Shown piece by piece: positions 1 through 9,600 of a stretch of DNA of 64,000 nt (positions are counted from its first letter, which is position 1; the number at the start of each line of letters is the position of its first letter). A program made the translations under genes and the position numbers. Origin of the DNA: Chitinophaga polysaccharea (GTDB lineage: Bacteria > Bacteroidota > Bacteroidia > Chitinophagales > Chitinophagaceae); assembly GCF_007829335.1 (NCBI RefSeq), contig NZ_VIWO01000001.1, positions 1,798,001 to 1,862,000 on the forward strand, read 5' to 3'. The notes under the pieces were generated by a model, which was given only the letters and a program-made list of their open reading frames with translations, was not told the DNA's origin and searched no databases.

Positions 1-82
1 GTGCAAAGCACCAGCTTTTTGTTCGGTAAAAAATATGTCAGCTTAGCATAGGCAATCATCTGAGATAATGCCACATCGTCAT

Positions 83-658
83 TTATTTACCCACAATTAC
101 CTTAGCATGACGGATTAATTTGTCATTCAGATAATAACCTGGTTGCAAGGTGTCTACTACCTTACCTGTCAGCTCCGGCGTAGGAGCAGGAATCTCAGTA
201 ATGGCATCGTGCAGGTCCGGATCAAATGAGGTGTGGATACTCTCCATTGGCTTCAGTCCCTTCGCTTGCAGGGTATTTTTCAATTTGTTAAACACCAGCA
301 TCACACCGTCTTTTACAGCACTGACATCTGTGGCGTTTTCTAACTGTTTAACAGCCCTGTCGCTATCATCCAGTACATCCAGCAAAGATATGATAACTTC
401 TTTGTTGGCGGTTTGCATCAGCTCTATACGTTCTTTGGCAGTACGTTTACGATAATTGTCAAACTCTGCCTGTAATCTCAGGTATTTATCGCGGATTTCG
501 TTGACTTCCTGTTCTTTTTTCTCCAGCGCAGTCACTTCATCTGACTCATTATTCGTATTTGAACTATTGCTTATATTTTCTTCTGGCATGCTTTGCTCGT
601 TTTCGCTACCAGCGTTAGCCTGACCGTTTGTCTGCATGTCTTTTTCGTTTTCTGTCAT
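83..658 (-). CDS. grpE: GrpE, nucleotide exchange factor of the DnaK chaperone
   Basis: GrpE releases ADP from DnaK in the cytoplasmic Hsp70 folding cycle. The 191-residue product has a polar, low-complexity N-terminus, a charged coiled coil from about residue 40 to 95 (including the family-typical stretch EFDNYRKR) and a beta-rich C-terminal head containing FDPDLHDA and the ending LIRHAKVIVGK. The frame is open 22 codons further upstream, but the ATG at 658 gives the usual acidic start MTENEKDM. The 82 bases downstream to the window edge contain no recognisable dnaJ start, so the usual dnaJ partner is either just outside or absent. The gene is divergent from the methyltransferase at 796. Confidence 0.96.
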   Translation of the reverse strand: MTENEKDMQTNGQANAGSENEQSMPEENISNSSNTNNESDEVTALEKKEQEVNEIRDKYLRLQAEFDNYRKRTAKERIELMQTANKEVIISLLDVLDDSDRAVKQLENATDVSAVKDGVMLVFNKLKNTLQAKGLKPMESIHTSFDPDLHDAITEIPAPTPELTGKVVDTLQPGYYLNDKLIRHAKVIVGK

Positions 659-769
659 AATAAGTAATAATTGTCTGCTGTAGGTACCAGTCAATTTCTT
701 TGCCAACAGGAGTTTTGGCGACAAAAAGGCAGAAAAAGCCGAAAATGCGAAGCTTCCCCGCTAAATAGC

Positions 770-777
770 TACCTTTG
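770..777 (+). promoter_or_regulatory. -7 promoter box for the RlmI-like gene
   Basis: TACCTTTG matches the Bacteroidota -7 consensus TAnnTTTG and ends 18 nt before the ATG at 796. No clear -33 TTG is visible at the expected distance, so the match rests on the -7 box alone. Confidence 0.55.
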
Positions 778-795
778 CCCCTCGAAATACGCTAA

Positions 796-1968
796 ATGAC
801 TAAAGTTTTTTTAAAGAAGCAGATACAAAACAGGGTATTACAAGGACATCCCTGGATTTTTGGCAACGAGGTAGCTGAAATAAAAGGAGAGGTGAATGCC
901 GGTGAAATTGTAGATGTATATACGCATAAGGGCTTTTTCCTGGGCCGTGGTTATATTAACCCACAATCGCAAATATTGGTACGCTTGCTTACCCGCGATA
1001 AATCAGAAGAAATTAACCCGGAATTCTTTTACCGCCGCCTGCTGAAATGCTGGCAATACCGGCAGAAACTGGGTTATGTGGAAAACTGCCGCCTGGTATA
1101 TGGAGAAGCAGATGATTTGCCTGCACTGGTGATCGACAAGTTCAATGATTACTTCGTTATACAAACCCTGGCCCTGGGAATGGAACGGTGGAAAGATGCC
1201 ATCGTGGATGCCATCAACCGTATCTTTTCTCCCAAAGGTATCTACGAAAGAAACGATGTACCTGTAAGAGAACTCGAAGGCATGACCCAGCAAAAAGGCT
1301 TCCTCAGTGCGCCCTTCGACACGAACCTCATCATCAATGAAAATGGATTGAAGTTCCATGTAGATGTGGTAAATGGCCAGAAAACCGGCTACTTCCTCGA
1401 TCAACAGGACAACCGTCGTGAAATAAAACATATCGTTAAAGACGCCGACGTCATGGAAGCGTTTTGCTATACCGGCACCTTCTCCTGCCATGCGGGTTTT
1501 TATGGCGCTAAAAGTGTGCTGGGACTGGATATTTCCGAAACAGCCGTTCACACCGCCCGCAGAAATGCGGAGCTGAACAATCTCCAGGATGTCTGCCAGT
1601 TCCAGGCTGTCAACGCATTTGATCAGCTGAAACAATGGACCCGGGAAGAGAAGAAATTTGACGTAGTGATACTGGATCCACCCGCCTTTACCAAAAGCCG
1701 CGAAAATATTCAGAAAGCAGTAACGGGTTATAAGGAAATTAACCTGCGCGGCATGAAATTGTTGAAGCCAGGAGGTTTCCTGGTAACGGCTTCCTGCACC
1801 AACCTGGTATCGCCCGACCTGTTTCTCCAAACCATCGATGCGGCAGCCAGGGATGCCAAGAAAAGATTACGCCAGGTAACTTTCCAGACGCAAGCCCAGG
1901 ATCATCCCATCCTGAGAAACATCGAGAATACAACTTATCTGAAGTTCCTCATTGTAGAAGTATCCTGA
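796..1968 (+). CDS. Class I SAM-dependent rRNA methyltransferase (RlmI family)
   Basis: Proteins of this family methylate a cytosine C5 of 23S rRNA (E. coli RlmI acts on C1962). The 390-residue product has an N-terminal PUA-like RNA-binding domain (about 1-75, with GHPWIF), a linker with the EADDLPALVIDKF segment, and a C-terminal Rossmann methyltransferase domain (about 190-390). Visible motifs are FCYTGTFS for SAM binding, DPPAF at residues 294-298 and a late VTASC motif. Length and architecture fit RlmI/RlmCD-type enzymes. The gene is single, divergent from grpE, and closed by a perfect bidirectional hairpin. The exact target base is inferred from family membership only. Confidence 0.9.
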   Translation: MTKVFLKKQIQNRVLQGHPWIFGNEVAEIKGEVNAGEIVDVYTHKGFFLGRGYINPQSQILVRLLTRDKSEEINPEFFYRRLLKCWQYRQKLGYVENCRLVYGEADDLPALVIDKFNDYFVIQTLALGMERWKDAIVDAINRIFSPKGIYERNDVPVRELEGMTQQKGFLSAPFDTNLIINENGLKFHVDVVNGQKTGYFLDQQDNRREIKHIVKDADVMEAFCYTGTFSCHAGFYGAKSVLGLDISETAVHTARRNAELNNLQDVCQFQAVNAFDQLKQWTREEKKFDVVILDPPAFTKSRENIQKAVTGYKEINLRGMKLLKPGGFLVTASCTNLVSPDLFLQTIDAAARDAKKRLRQVTFQTQAQDHPILRNIENTTYLKFLIVEVS

Positions 1969-1977
1969 GGATGACAC

Positions 1978-2029
1978 AAATAAAAAAGGAAAAGTCACGA
2001 TGCATATCGTGACTTTTCCTTTTTTATTT
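1978..2029. terminator. Bidirectional intrinsic terminator
   Basis: A perfect 24-bp inverted repeat (arms 1978-2001 and 2006-2029, loop GCAT) has an A-rich left edge and a T-rich right edge, so it can terminate transcripts from both sides. It separates the convergent methyltransferase gene (ends 1968) and the small T9SS gene (ends 2050). Confidence 0.9.
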
Positions 2030-2049
2030 TGATGCCAGATGTATCTGAA

Positions 2050-2403
2050 CTACTTGACGACATTGAACTTACCCGACTCTATCAGGTTGCCACGCTGGTC
2101 GCGCAACTGGAAAATATACAGGCCATTGTAATAGTTATCCAGGCTAACGGTGGTACGTGGCCCGATGCCTTTTAACTGGTCTATTTTCTTTCCCAGGAAA
2201 TTGTATACAATAAGATCGTACAAGCGATCGTTATTATGCTGTTGAATTTCAAAATTGATGGTGGTAGTAGCGGGGTTGGGATATAGTTTCACGATCTTAT
2301 TACCCCCCTCCGTATTAGGTTGGGATTTTTCGCTTTGCGCAATGCCGGTAACCGGCAGCAAGCTTAAAACCATTATGAGAATCAGGGTAGAGGTTTTCCA
2401 CAT
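2050..2403 (-). CDS. Small secreted protein consisting mainly of a T9SS type A sorting domain
   Basis: The 117-residue product has a Sec signal peptide (about 1-22, ending GIAQ), a linker of about 15 residues, and then a complete type A C-terminal sorting domain from about residue 38 (KLYPNPATTTINFEI, then LIVYNFLGKKI, then GLYIFQLRDQRG). Such domains normally direct a large passenger through the type IX secretion system to the cell surface, but there is no room here for a passenger. It is the last gene in the minus-strand order 11505 to 2050, separated from the PorP/SprF gene by 185 bp of AT-rich sequence, so it may have its own promoter. Its function is unknown. Confidence 0.85.
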   Translation of the reverse strand: MWKTSTLILIMVLSLLPVTGIAQSEKSQPNTEGGNKIVKLYPNPATTTINFEIQQHNNDRLYDLIVYNFLGKKIDQLKGIGPRTTVSLDNYYNGLYIFQLRDQRGNLIESGKFNVVK

Positions 2404-2588
2404 AGTATTATAAAAATAAAGTTTTTTTCAAATATTTCCTAATTTTTGTTTGATAAATTCAGGCCCACAAGGGGACCTTTTCTACATAAAAATAACAAAC
2501 CAAGAGCCATTTTGTTAGCTTTTTTCGCTTTTTTATGTAAATTTTAACGCTTGAATAATTTCTTCATAAGTAATTGATTTTCTGTTAT

Positions 2589-3620
2589 TTAAAATCTTGG
2601 GCAATTTAAGCTTTCCAATGTTGAGTTCCGGCTATTGAGGAAGCCCTTGAAAACCAATGAGATTTCAAAGCCCCCGAAAGTTTGGCTGGCAGTACGCAGG
2701 TTGGAAATATTGGTGTCATAACTCATGGCCACCTCGTATTTATCCATATCAATTTTGATGGTGGGAATAATCGCGTCGTTCCACCGCAGGAACATTCCCC
2801 CATAAATAGCCCGGGTAGACTCCAGCCCCTGGTTCATCAGGCCATACCCGATCAGCGCTCCCCCGATATATTCTGAGTAAGTTCCCTGGTGCAACTGGTT
2901 GTAGTGCGCAATCACTTTTACCCGCTCATCTACCGGAATGGTAATACCGGCGTTGAACGTTATTTTAGGCTGTAGTACGATATTTTGATCGTTGTAAAAG
3001 GAAATTTTAGCGCCATTGAAGTGGAAATAGCCAGCCCCGATAAAGTAATTCACATCTTCCCTGATCACGCCATTGTAGCTGAGGCCCACCCCCATATCAA
3101 GATAGCTGTATCCTTTAAACGCCAGCTTACCTTCTTCGCCGGTAGGCATCGTCGGGTCAAAGCGGCCATTGGTATACTGGTTGTTGAAAGTCATGTTACC
3201 CGGATCAAACTGGCGCTGTACATAGCCTCCCATAAACCCTAACGAAAGAAAACTGCTCTTGTCTTCATTGAGCGATTTATGATAGTTGATGGCCGGGAAT
3301 ATCTGGGTAGACTGTAGCTTAGAAGTACCTGCCCGGTCGTAGGTAAGTTGTAAACCGGTGGTTACATAGTCATTGCTGCGTCCTACGGGGAATTTTATTT
3401 CGCCGCTCAGGGTCCCGGTCTGGTAAGGGATGGTTACACTGTTCCACTGGTTGCGATACACCGCCTGCACGCGCACATCGCCGTTGAAAATACCTATCAG
3501 CGCTGGATTGCGCAGTATGGGCGTTTCATAAAACTGGGAAAGATGTATATCCTGTGCATACAATTGTGTGGCCGTTGCAGTGCCAATAATCGCCAGTAAT
3601 ATGCGGTATACGGTTTTCAT
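2589..3620 (-). CDS. PorP/SprF-family outer-membrane protein linked to type IX secretion
   Basis: The 343-residue product has a signal peptide (about 1-22, ending LYAQ) followed by family hallmarks: DIHLSQFYETPILRNPALIG near the N-terminus, repeated amphipathic beta strands, and a late region containing AMSYD and FGGFEISL. PorP/SprF proteins are outer-membrane barrels; SprF is needed for surface delivery of the giant adhesin SprB in Flavobacterium. This gene lies 18 bp downstream of a PKD protein with a type B sorting domain, the same arrangement as sprB-sprF. I infer that it is the dedicated outer-membrane partner of one or both upstream PKD proteins. Confidence 0.92.
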   Translation of the reverse strand: MKTVYRILLAIIGTATATQLYAQDIHLSQFYETPILRNPALIGIFNGDVRVQAVYRNQWNSVTIPYQTGTLSGEIKFPVGRSNDYVTTGLQLTYDRAGTSKLQSTQIFPAINYHKSLNEDKSSFLSLGFMGGYVQRQFDPGNMTFNNQYTNGRFDPTMPTGEEGKLAFKGYSYLDMGVGLSYNGVIREDVNYFIGAGYFHFNGAKISFYNDQNIVLQPKITFNAGITIPVDERVKVIAHYNQLHQGTYSEYIGGALIGYGLMNQGLESTRAIYGGMFLRWNDAIIPTIKIDMDKYEVAMSYDTNISNLRTASQTFGGFEISLVFKGFLNSRNSTLESLNCPRF

Positions 3621-3638
3621 AATAACCAGGTTAAATAA

Positions 3639-6491
3639 TTATCTGAGTAATGTTACGTTGCCTTTTAGCTGAAAGAAATCATTGGTGTCGCAATATGCCT
3701 CGATGAAATAAATGTATACATCGGCAGGTTGCGGTTTCCCATTGAGCGTGCCATTCCAGCCCGTAGTAATATCGTCTATGTTAATACGTTCCCGGTGATA
3801 TACCTCTTGTCCCCAGCGATTAAAAATGCGGAAAGATTTAATCATGCTGATGCCTTTACCGCGGGGATAAAAAACGTCGTTTTGTCCGTCGCCGTTGGGA
3901 CTGAAAGTATTGGGAATGAAGATGACATCGGTGTTGCAGATCAGGTCTATTTTTACCACATCGCTTTTGCTGCATCCAAACTGGTTGGTACCGGTAACAC
4001 TGTAGGTCATTGGTTTACGTACGGCAGCAGTAACGTAAGGGGAACTGGGATTGTCGAGATAATCTTCAGGGCTCCATTTCCACTGTACGATATCTGCACT
4101 GCCACTGGCCATCAGCTTTACCACATCGCCCACGGTAAGGGTCTGGTCTTTTCCGGCACTGACCTGTGGCACGGGCTTCACCGCTACCTTTACCGACAAC
4201 GGTGCACTCATAGGACACAGTGGATCGTTGGTGCCGGTTACCTGGTAGGTGATATCTGCTATCGGCGTAGTAATGGGATTGGCAATGGTGTTGCTGGTCA
4301 GCCCTGTAACGGGTGTCCAGTTATAAATAGCGGCGCCGCTGGCCTTCAGTTGTACGGAAGTGCCATAGCAGGCAATGGTATCTTTACTGACCGTGAGATT
4401 GACTTTAGGAACAACCGCTACATCTGTAGAATCAAATACCGTACATCCTTTGGCATTAGTGGCCTGCACCAGGTAACGGGTATTTACCAGCGGTGTTGCT
4501 ACAGGATCAGTGCAGGATGTACAGCTAAGTCCTGCGCCGGACAACCATTGCACCGTGCCATCAGATAAGGCATTAAGCGATACACTGTTGCCCTCGCAGA
4601 TCTTAGCCTGCTGGGCAGATGCCTTTACAAAAGGTGTTGCATTGATATTTACCGTTTGTGTGATGGAATCCTTACAATTGCGGGCATCGGTTACCACGAG
4701 CTTTACCTGCTGCGGACCAGAGGTAGTATACTTGGTACCTGGAGGCGTTTGTGATTTAGCCGTTTGTCCGTTGCCCAGCTCCCAAAACCAGTCGGTGATA
4801 GGGATATTGGGAGAAGTAACCGTAGTATTGGTAAAGCTAACCGGTTGACCGGCACAGGTAGGCCAGCTGGTGGTAAAATTAGCTATAGGAGCCAGTATGC
4901 TGATATCATTGGGTTTAAACACAATATCATCACAATAGGCAGGATCTTTATACCGGATCGTTAGTTTATTATTGAAGGTGCCGGCCATGGTCCAGGTTTT
5001 CACGTAACTCTGATCGGTGGTCGTGTATACCGTTCCGTCGCCCAGTTGCCAGGTATAGCTAGACACCAGTGCCAGCGGCACATTGAGTACTTCATAGGTA
5101 GCATTGCTGCCCCGGCAGATAGAACTTACGCCACTGGTAAAATCGGCTTTGAAGTAGTATATTGTCTGGAAGCTGCTGTGGCTGCAGTTGGTACCGTTTT
5201 CCCCAATGGTCAGGCGCACGGTATAGTTGCCGGGCGTGGTATAATTATGCGCGGCATCCCGGGTGTTCACCACAGGTGTATTATCTCCAAAATCCCACTC
5301 AAAAGTACTGTTGGCATTGATGCCGGTAGATTGGTTGGTGAAAATAAATTTGCTTTTATCTGTACAATCGCGCATTAGGCTAAAGTGTGAAACTGGCCCG
5401 GTGATCACCACGGTAGCCGGGGGAGCGGCGGTAAAACAGCCATTGCTACCTGCTTTCATCTGCACGGTCAGGGTACCATTGGTGGCGAAGGAGTGTTTGA
5501 TATCATTATTACTGCCTTCGCTGGTAGTACCATCTCCGAAATCCCAACTGTAGGTATCTGCAAAATTAGCGTTGGCCAGTAAGCGTACAGGCTCGCCTAC
5601 ACAACTGCTGGTGGGCGATACCGTGAAGCCTACATTGGAAGGGGGATTACCGGTATGTACAAATTTATCGAACGACTTTGTTACCACGCATTGGTTTTGT
5701 GTGGTAATGGTAACGCCTACATTGTAGGTACCTGTTTGTGTATATACATGGCTCACATTGCCTCCATTGGTGGTTTGCGTATTGCCGTCTCCGAAATTCC
5801 AGGCATAAGATATTACGGGATCGTTCATGTCATTGGAAGAGAGTCCATTGAATACCGCGGTATAAGGGACGCAGCCCGACAACGGGGTGGCCAGGTCCAG
5901 CGAGGGCAGCGAGATGTCGATATAAGCTGTTTTTTTCAAAGTGCCCGTACAACCGTTACTGTTAGTAACGGTGAGGGTTACATCATATTTGCCTGCCTGG
6001 GTGTAATTGTGTGGCATATAGGCGTTGCTGGTAGTAACCACTGTTCCATCTCCAAAGTCCCAGGTGCGGTTGGCCGCGCCGGGTGTGGCATCGGTGAAAT
6101 TGGCGGTGTAAGCTTTACAACTTTTGGTAATATCAGCAGAGAAATTGACAACAGGGGTGCTGCCAAGAATAATGTCCCGCCAGTAGGTGCTGGTAATAAT
6201 GCCGCCATTTACTTTATACTGAGCTTCCAGCGTAATTTTAACCGGCCCGCCGTTGGTATAGGTGATTTGTGGCTCAGGGTCGTGAGAAGTCCTGCCATCT
6301 CCAAAATCCCAGTTATAGGCAATAGGTGTCCCGGTGCTGTTATTCTTTAAAGTAAGAGTAACGGGTGTACATAAGTTACCCGGCGATGCGGTATAGGTAA
6401 AATCCGCTTTCTGTGCCAGTAAGTTATTGGCAGGTAAAAGACTTGCAATGAGCAGAAATGTCCGTAAACACGTTGCCTGTAGGGATTTCAT
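3639..6491 (-). CDS. Multi-PKD surface protein with T9SS type B (gliding motility-associated) C-terminal domain
   Basis: The 950-residue product begins with a signal peptide; the ATG at 6491 gives MKSLQATCLRTF and an ending LLAQ, better than the in-frame ATG 12 codons upstream. About seven PKD-like repeats follow, marked by WDFGDG or close variants and flanked by cysteines, then three Ig-like modules (for example YNWTPVTGL and YQVTGTN). The last 90 or so residues are a type B sorting domain with FIPNTFSPNGDGQNDVFYP and FNRWGQEVY. These features predict a secreted, surface-displayed adhesin or fibre. It lies 106 bp after a longer paralogue and 18 bp before the PorP/SprF gene, probably in one transcript. 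Confidence 0.9.
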   Translation of the reverse strand: MKSLQATCLRTFLLIASLLPANNLLAQKADFTYTASPGNLCTPVTLTLKNNSTGTPIAYNWDFGDGRTSHDPEPQITYTNGGPVKITLEAQYKVNGGIITSTYWRDIILGSTPVVNFSADITKSCKAYTANFTDATPGAANRTWDFGDGTVVTTSNAYMPHNYTQAGKYDVTLTVTNSNGCTGTLKKTAYIDISLPSLDLATPLSGCVPYTAVFNGLSSNDMNDPVISYAWNFGDGNTQTTNGGNVSHVYTQTGTYNVGVTITTQNQCVVTKSFDKFVHTGNPPSNVGFTVSPTSSCVGEPVRLLANANFADTYSWDFGDGTTSEGSNNDIKHSFATNGTLTVQMKAGSNGCFTAAPPATVVITGPVSHFSLMRDCTDKSKFIFTNQSTGINANSTFEWDFGDNTPVVNTRDAAHNYTTPGNYTVRLTIGENGTNCSHSSFQTIYYFKADFTSGVSSICRGSNATYEVLNVPLALVSSYTWQLGDGTVYTTTDQSYVKTWTMAGTFNNKLTIRYKDPAYCDDIVFKPNDISILAPIANFTTSWPTCAGQPVSFTNTTVTSPNIPITDWFWELGNGQTAKSQTPPGTKYTTSGPQQVKLVVTDARNCKDSITQTVNINATPFVKASAQQAKICEGNSVSLNALSDGTVQWLSGAGLSCTSCTDPVATPLVNTRYLVQATNAKGCTVFDSTDVAVVPKVNLTVSKDTIACYGTSVQLKASGAAIYNWTPVTGLTSNTIANPITTPIADITYQVTGTNDPLCPMSAPLSVKVAVKPVPQVSAGKDQTLTVGDVVKLMASGSADIVQWKWSPEDYLDNPSSPYVTAAVRKPMTYSVTGTNQFGCSKSDVVKIDLICNTDVIFIPNTFSPNGDGQNDVFYPRGKGISMIKSFRIFNRWGQEVYHRERINIDDITTGWNGTLNGKPQPADVYIYFIEAYCDTNDFFQLKGNVTLLR

Positions 6492-6633
6492 AGGTACACA
6501 GGTTTTCCATTGACTGAATGACTGCACAAATTAATAAAAATTACATATATAAATTTTTTGATTTTTCGGATTTTTTGACGATTGACATTAGTGAACGGTA
6601 GTGCTCGGTTGTCAATGCATCAGAAAACACGGT

Positions 6634-9600
6634 TTACCGGATGAGGGTAATATTGCCCTTCAACAGGTTTACTGCACCTTTATCGCATACCACTTCCACG
6701 TAGTAAACAAATACATCAGGATTGAGCGGCGTTCCGTTGAAACGGCCGTCCCATCCGGCTGCCGGGTCATTGGTATTGGCGTTGAGCCGCTCAAACACCA
6801 ATTGTCCCCAACGGTTAAATACCCGGAAGCGCCGGATGGTTTGCATGCCTTTTCCCCGTACATAAAAAACATCATTCTGACCATCACCATTAGGAGAAAA
6901 GGAATTGGGAATGAATACATTGCCTTCATCGCATACCAGTTTAATCGCCACATCATCTGTACTTACACACCCAAAGCGGTTGGTTACTTTCACATGGTAA
7001 GTAATATCGTCGGTAGGTGTGGCCGTTGGCGCGAGGCAATTATAACAATTGAGGCCCTGGATAGGAGTCCATTCTACCTGGGTAATATCATCGCTACCGG
7101 TAACAGGCAACGGGATTACGGAACCAGTGGCGGTAACGATGTCCGGGCCGGCATTTACTTTCGGCGCGGTGCGAACATATACCCTGGCCAGTACTGTATC
7201 CGTGAAACAGGTGCTGTTGTTATATCCTACTACCTGGTAAGTAATATTGCCGTCCGGACTGGCTATCGGGTTGGCGATATCGGCGCGGTTAAGTCCGCGT
7301 GCCGGAATCCATTGATAGCGCAAGGCGCCGCCAGCCAGCATTTGTACGGTTTCACCCTCACACATTTCTGCATCCAGCGCGTAGATGCGGAACGGTTGCA
7401 TTACACTCACCGGTATTTCCGCTTTATTCGTACAACCGTATTCGTTAGTAGCCAGTACCTGGTAAACTGTATCTATATCCGGTTTTACCGTAGGAGATAC
7501 ACTGGCCGGGTCTGAGATATTATAGTCAGTCCACACTACCTTAACATTAGCGGTGGTATTGGCTTGCAGCTGCAAGGCGGCGCCACGGCAAATGGATGCC
7601 ACATCCGGCGACGGGTTCAATACCGGTGAAGGATTAACCACCATACTGGTGGTAGCAGTAGCGGGGCAGGAGCCGTCGGCGTTGGTAATGGTTAGCGTAA
7701 CGGGAGTAGTGCCAGCTGCGCTCAATGTGATTTCTGGTGGTACGGGCTGATCGTATGTTTGATTGGGGCCTACCTGCCATCGCCATTTGGTGCCCGGCAC
7801 ATTTTTACTGTCGCTACCGGATAACTGTACCTTGCCGGAAACGCACAACGGTGCAATAGGGGCGATGACCGGCACGGCCTGCGGTGGAATCACTACCGGC
7901 AGTGTTTTATCGTCTTTGCAGCCATAGGCGCTCGTTACCCGCAGCGTTACATTGGTAGTACCAGGCTGTGGATAATTGAAGGTGCCATTAAAGGTGCCGG
8001 CGTTGTTATTGGGATCGCCAGGTACGCCGAAATCCCACGCATTGCTGAAATCCAGCGCCAGTGAATCTTTGGTAAGGGTTTTACTTTTATTGGTAAAGGT
8101 AACCTTGCCGCCACCACACACTTTAAAATCATCGGTGGTAAAATCAGCAGTTGCTTTATCCACAATAATTTTATCATTCCCATCTGCTTTTACAACACAG
8201 CCCTGGTCATCCTGCAGCGATACCCTGGGATAATAGATGCCTGGTTTCGTATACGTATGGGCGGGAGAAACGGGTGTTTTCGAAGTTAATACGGTGCCAT
8301 CGTCAAAGTCCCACATATAGCTGTCTGTTTTTATCGAGGTGGCGCTGATACTAATATCCAATGGTACACAACCCTGGGTAGGCGTTGTTTTCATAGTGCC
8401 ATCAGGACCCTTTATAGTAATAGGTAAAGTAGCGGTACTGGCACATCCTCCTTCGGAATAAACAGTAAGCACCACGTTATACGTTTTGGCCCGGGCGTAA
8501 ATATGCACATCCGGATCATTTTTCGTAGAAGTCCCATTATCTCCGAAATCCCAGTTGGCATTTTTATAACCGGTAGAGGTATTAGTAAACAATACTTTCA
8601 CTGGCGGACATAAGTCGAGGTTATCGGGGATTTTAAAAGAGGCCTTTGGATCAGGAACCGTAATAAAGTTGGGTTTGGTGATTTGGTCTGTACATCCGCC
8701 GGCAGTAGTTACTTTAAGCGTTACCGGGTAAGTACCGGGAGCGCTGTATATTTTGCTTGGATTGCTGCCGGTACCTGTGGTATTGTCACCAAAATCCCAG
8801 GCATATTGTTGTATGTTGCCTTGGGACTGGTCAACAAAAGTAAACGCTTTATCCAGGCAGGCGATGTTGGTGGGTACCATGAAATCGGCCTTTACTTTTT
8901 CAAAGGCAATCACTTTCTGTGCTTTCACCACACAACTGAATTTATCTGTTACGGTAAGTATTACCGTATAGTCGTTTGCGTTAGTATAAGTGTGTTTAAT
9001 CCCTACCGGCTGAGTAGTATAGGTTTCTTTGGCACTCTGATCTCCAAAATCCCATTGCCAGCTCAGTATCTGGTTGCCGGCATTGGTGGTGGATTTATCT
9101 GTGAATGTGAAAATTTCATCCTTACATTTTTTACCCACATAGTCGAAGTCCGGATCAGACCCGTTGACGTCGATAGTAACCGGAGCCGACGTCCTGGTAC
9201 AGCTGTTTTTATCAGTAATGGTCAGTTGGATGGCAAACGTACCTGTTTTATTATATTGATGCGTTACCGGTTGACCGGGATCAAAACTAAATGCCGGTAT
9301 GGTTTGGGGGGGAGTGCCGTCGCCCCAATCCCAGCTGTATTCATTGATATTGTCATTGTTGATCGGGCCCAGGGTCATGCTGATATTTTCGCCGCGGCAG
9401 ATGCGCGGTTTGTTAGGCGTGATAACCGGATGTTCATCAATGATATTGACCGACTGAGTGGTAGTTGAAGTACAGATGCCATTGTCGATGGTGAGTTTTA
9501 CCTGTTTGATACCAGTGGTCTTGTAGGTGAAGTCAGGGCTTTGATCGGTAGACGTAGCGCCATTTTCACCAAATTCCCAGAACCATGTTTTTACGGCAGT

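Noticed and set aside
1..82. Possible start of dnaJ downstream of grpE
   Set aside because: No DnaJ-like N-terminus is encoded on the minus strand in this stretch; a short open frame runs to the edge but cannot be identified.
1003..1830. Minus-strand ORF of 275 codons inside the RlmI-like gene
   Set aside because: It lies fully antisense to a gene with clear motifs, has no recognisable domain, and similar long antisense frames occur opposite most large genes here because of codon bias.
3729..6350. Plus-strand ORFs (up to 279 codons) opposite the PKD protein genes
   Set aside because: They mirror the repeated PKD modules and show no signal or domain; the minus-strand reading has signal peptides and sorting domains.
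6601..7515. Plus-strand ORF of 304 codons opposite the giant PKD gene
   Set aside because: Antisense to the sorting domain and Ig-like modules; no domain, no promoter.
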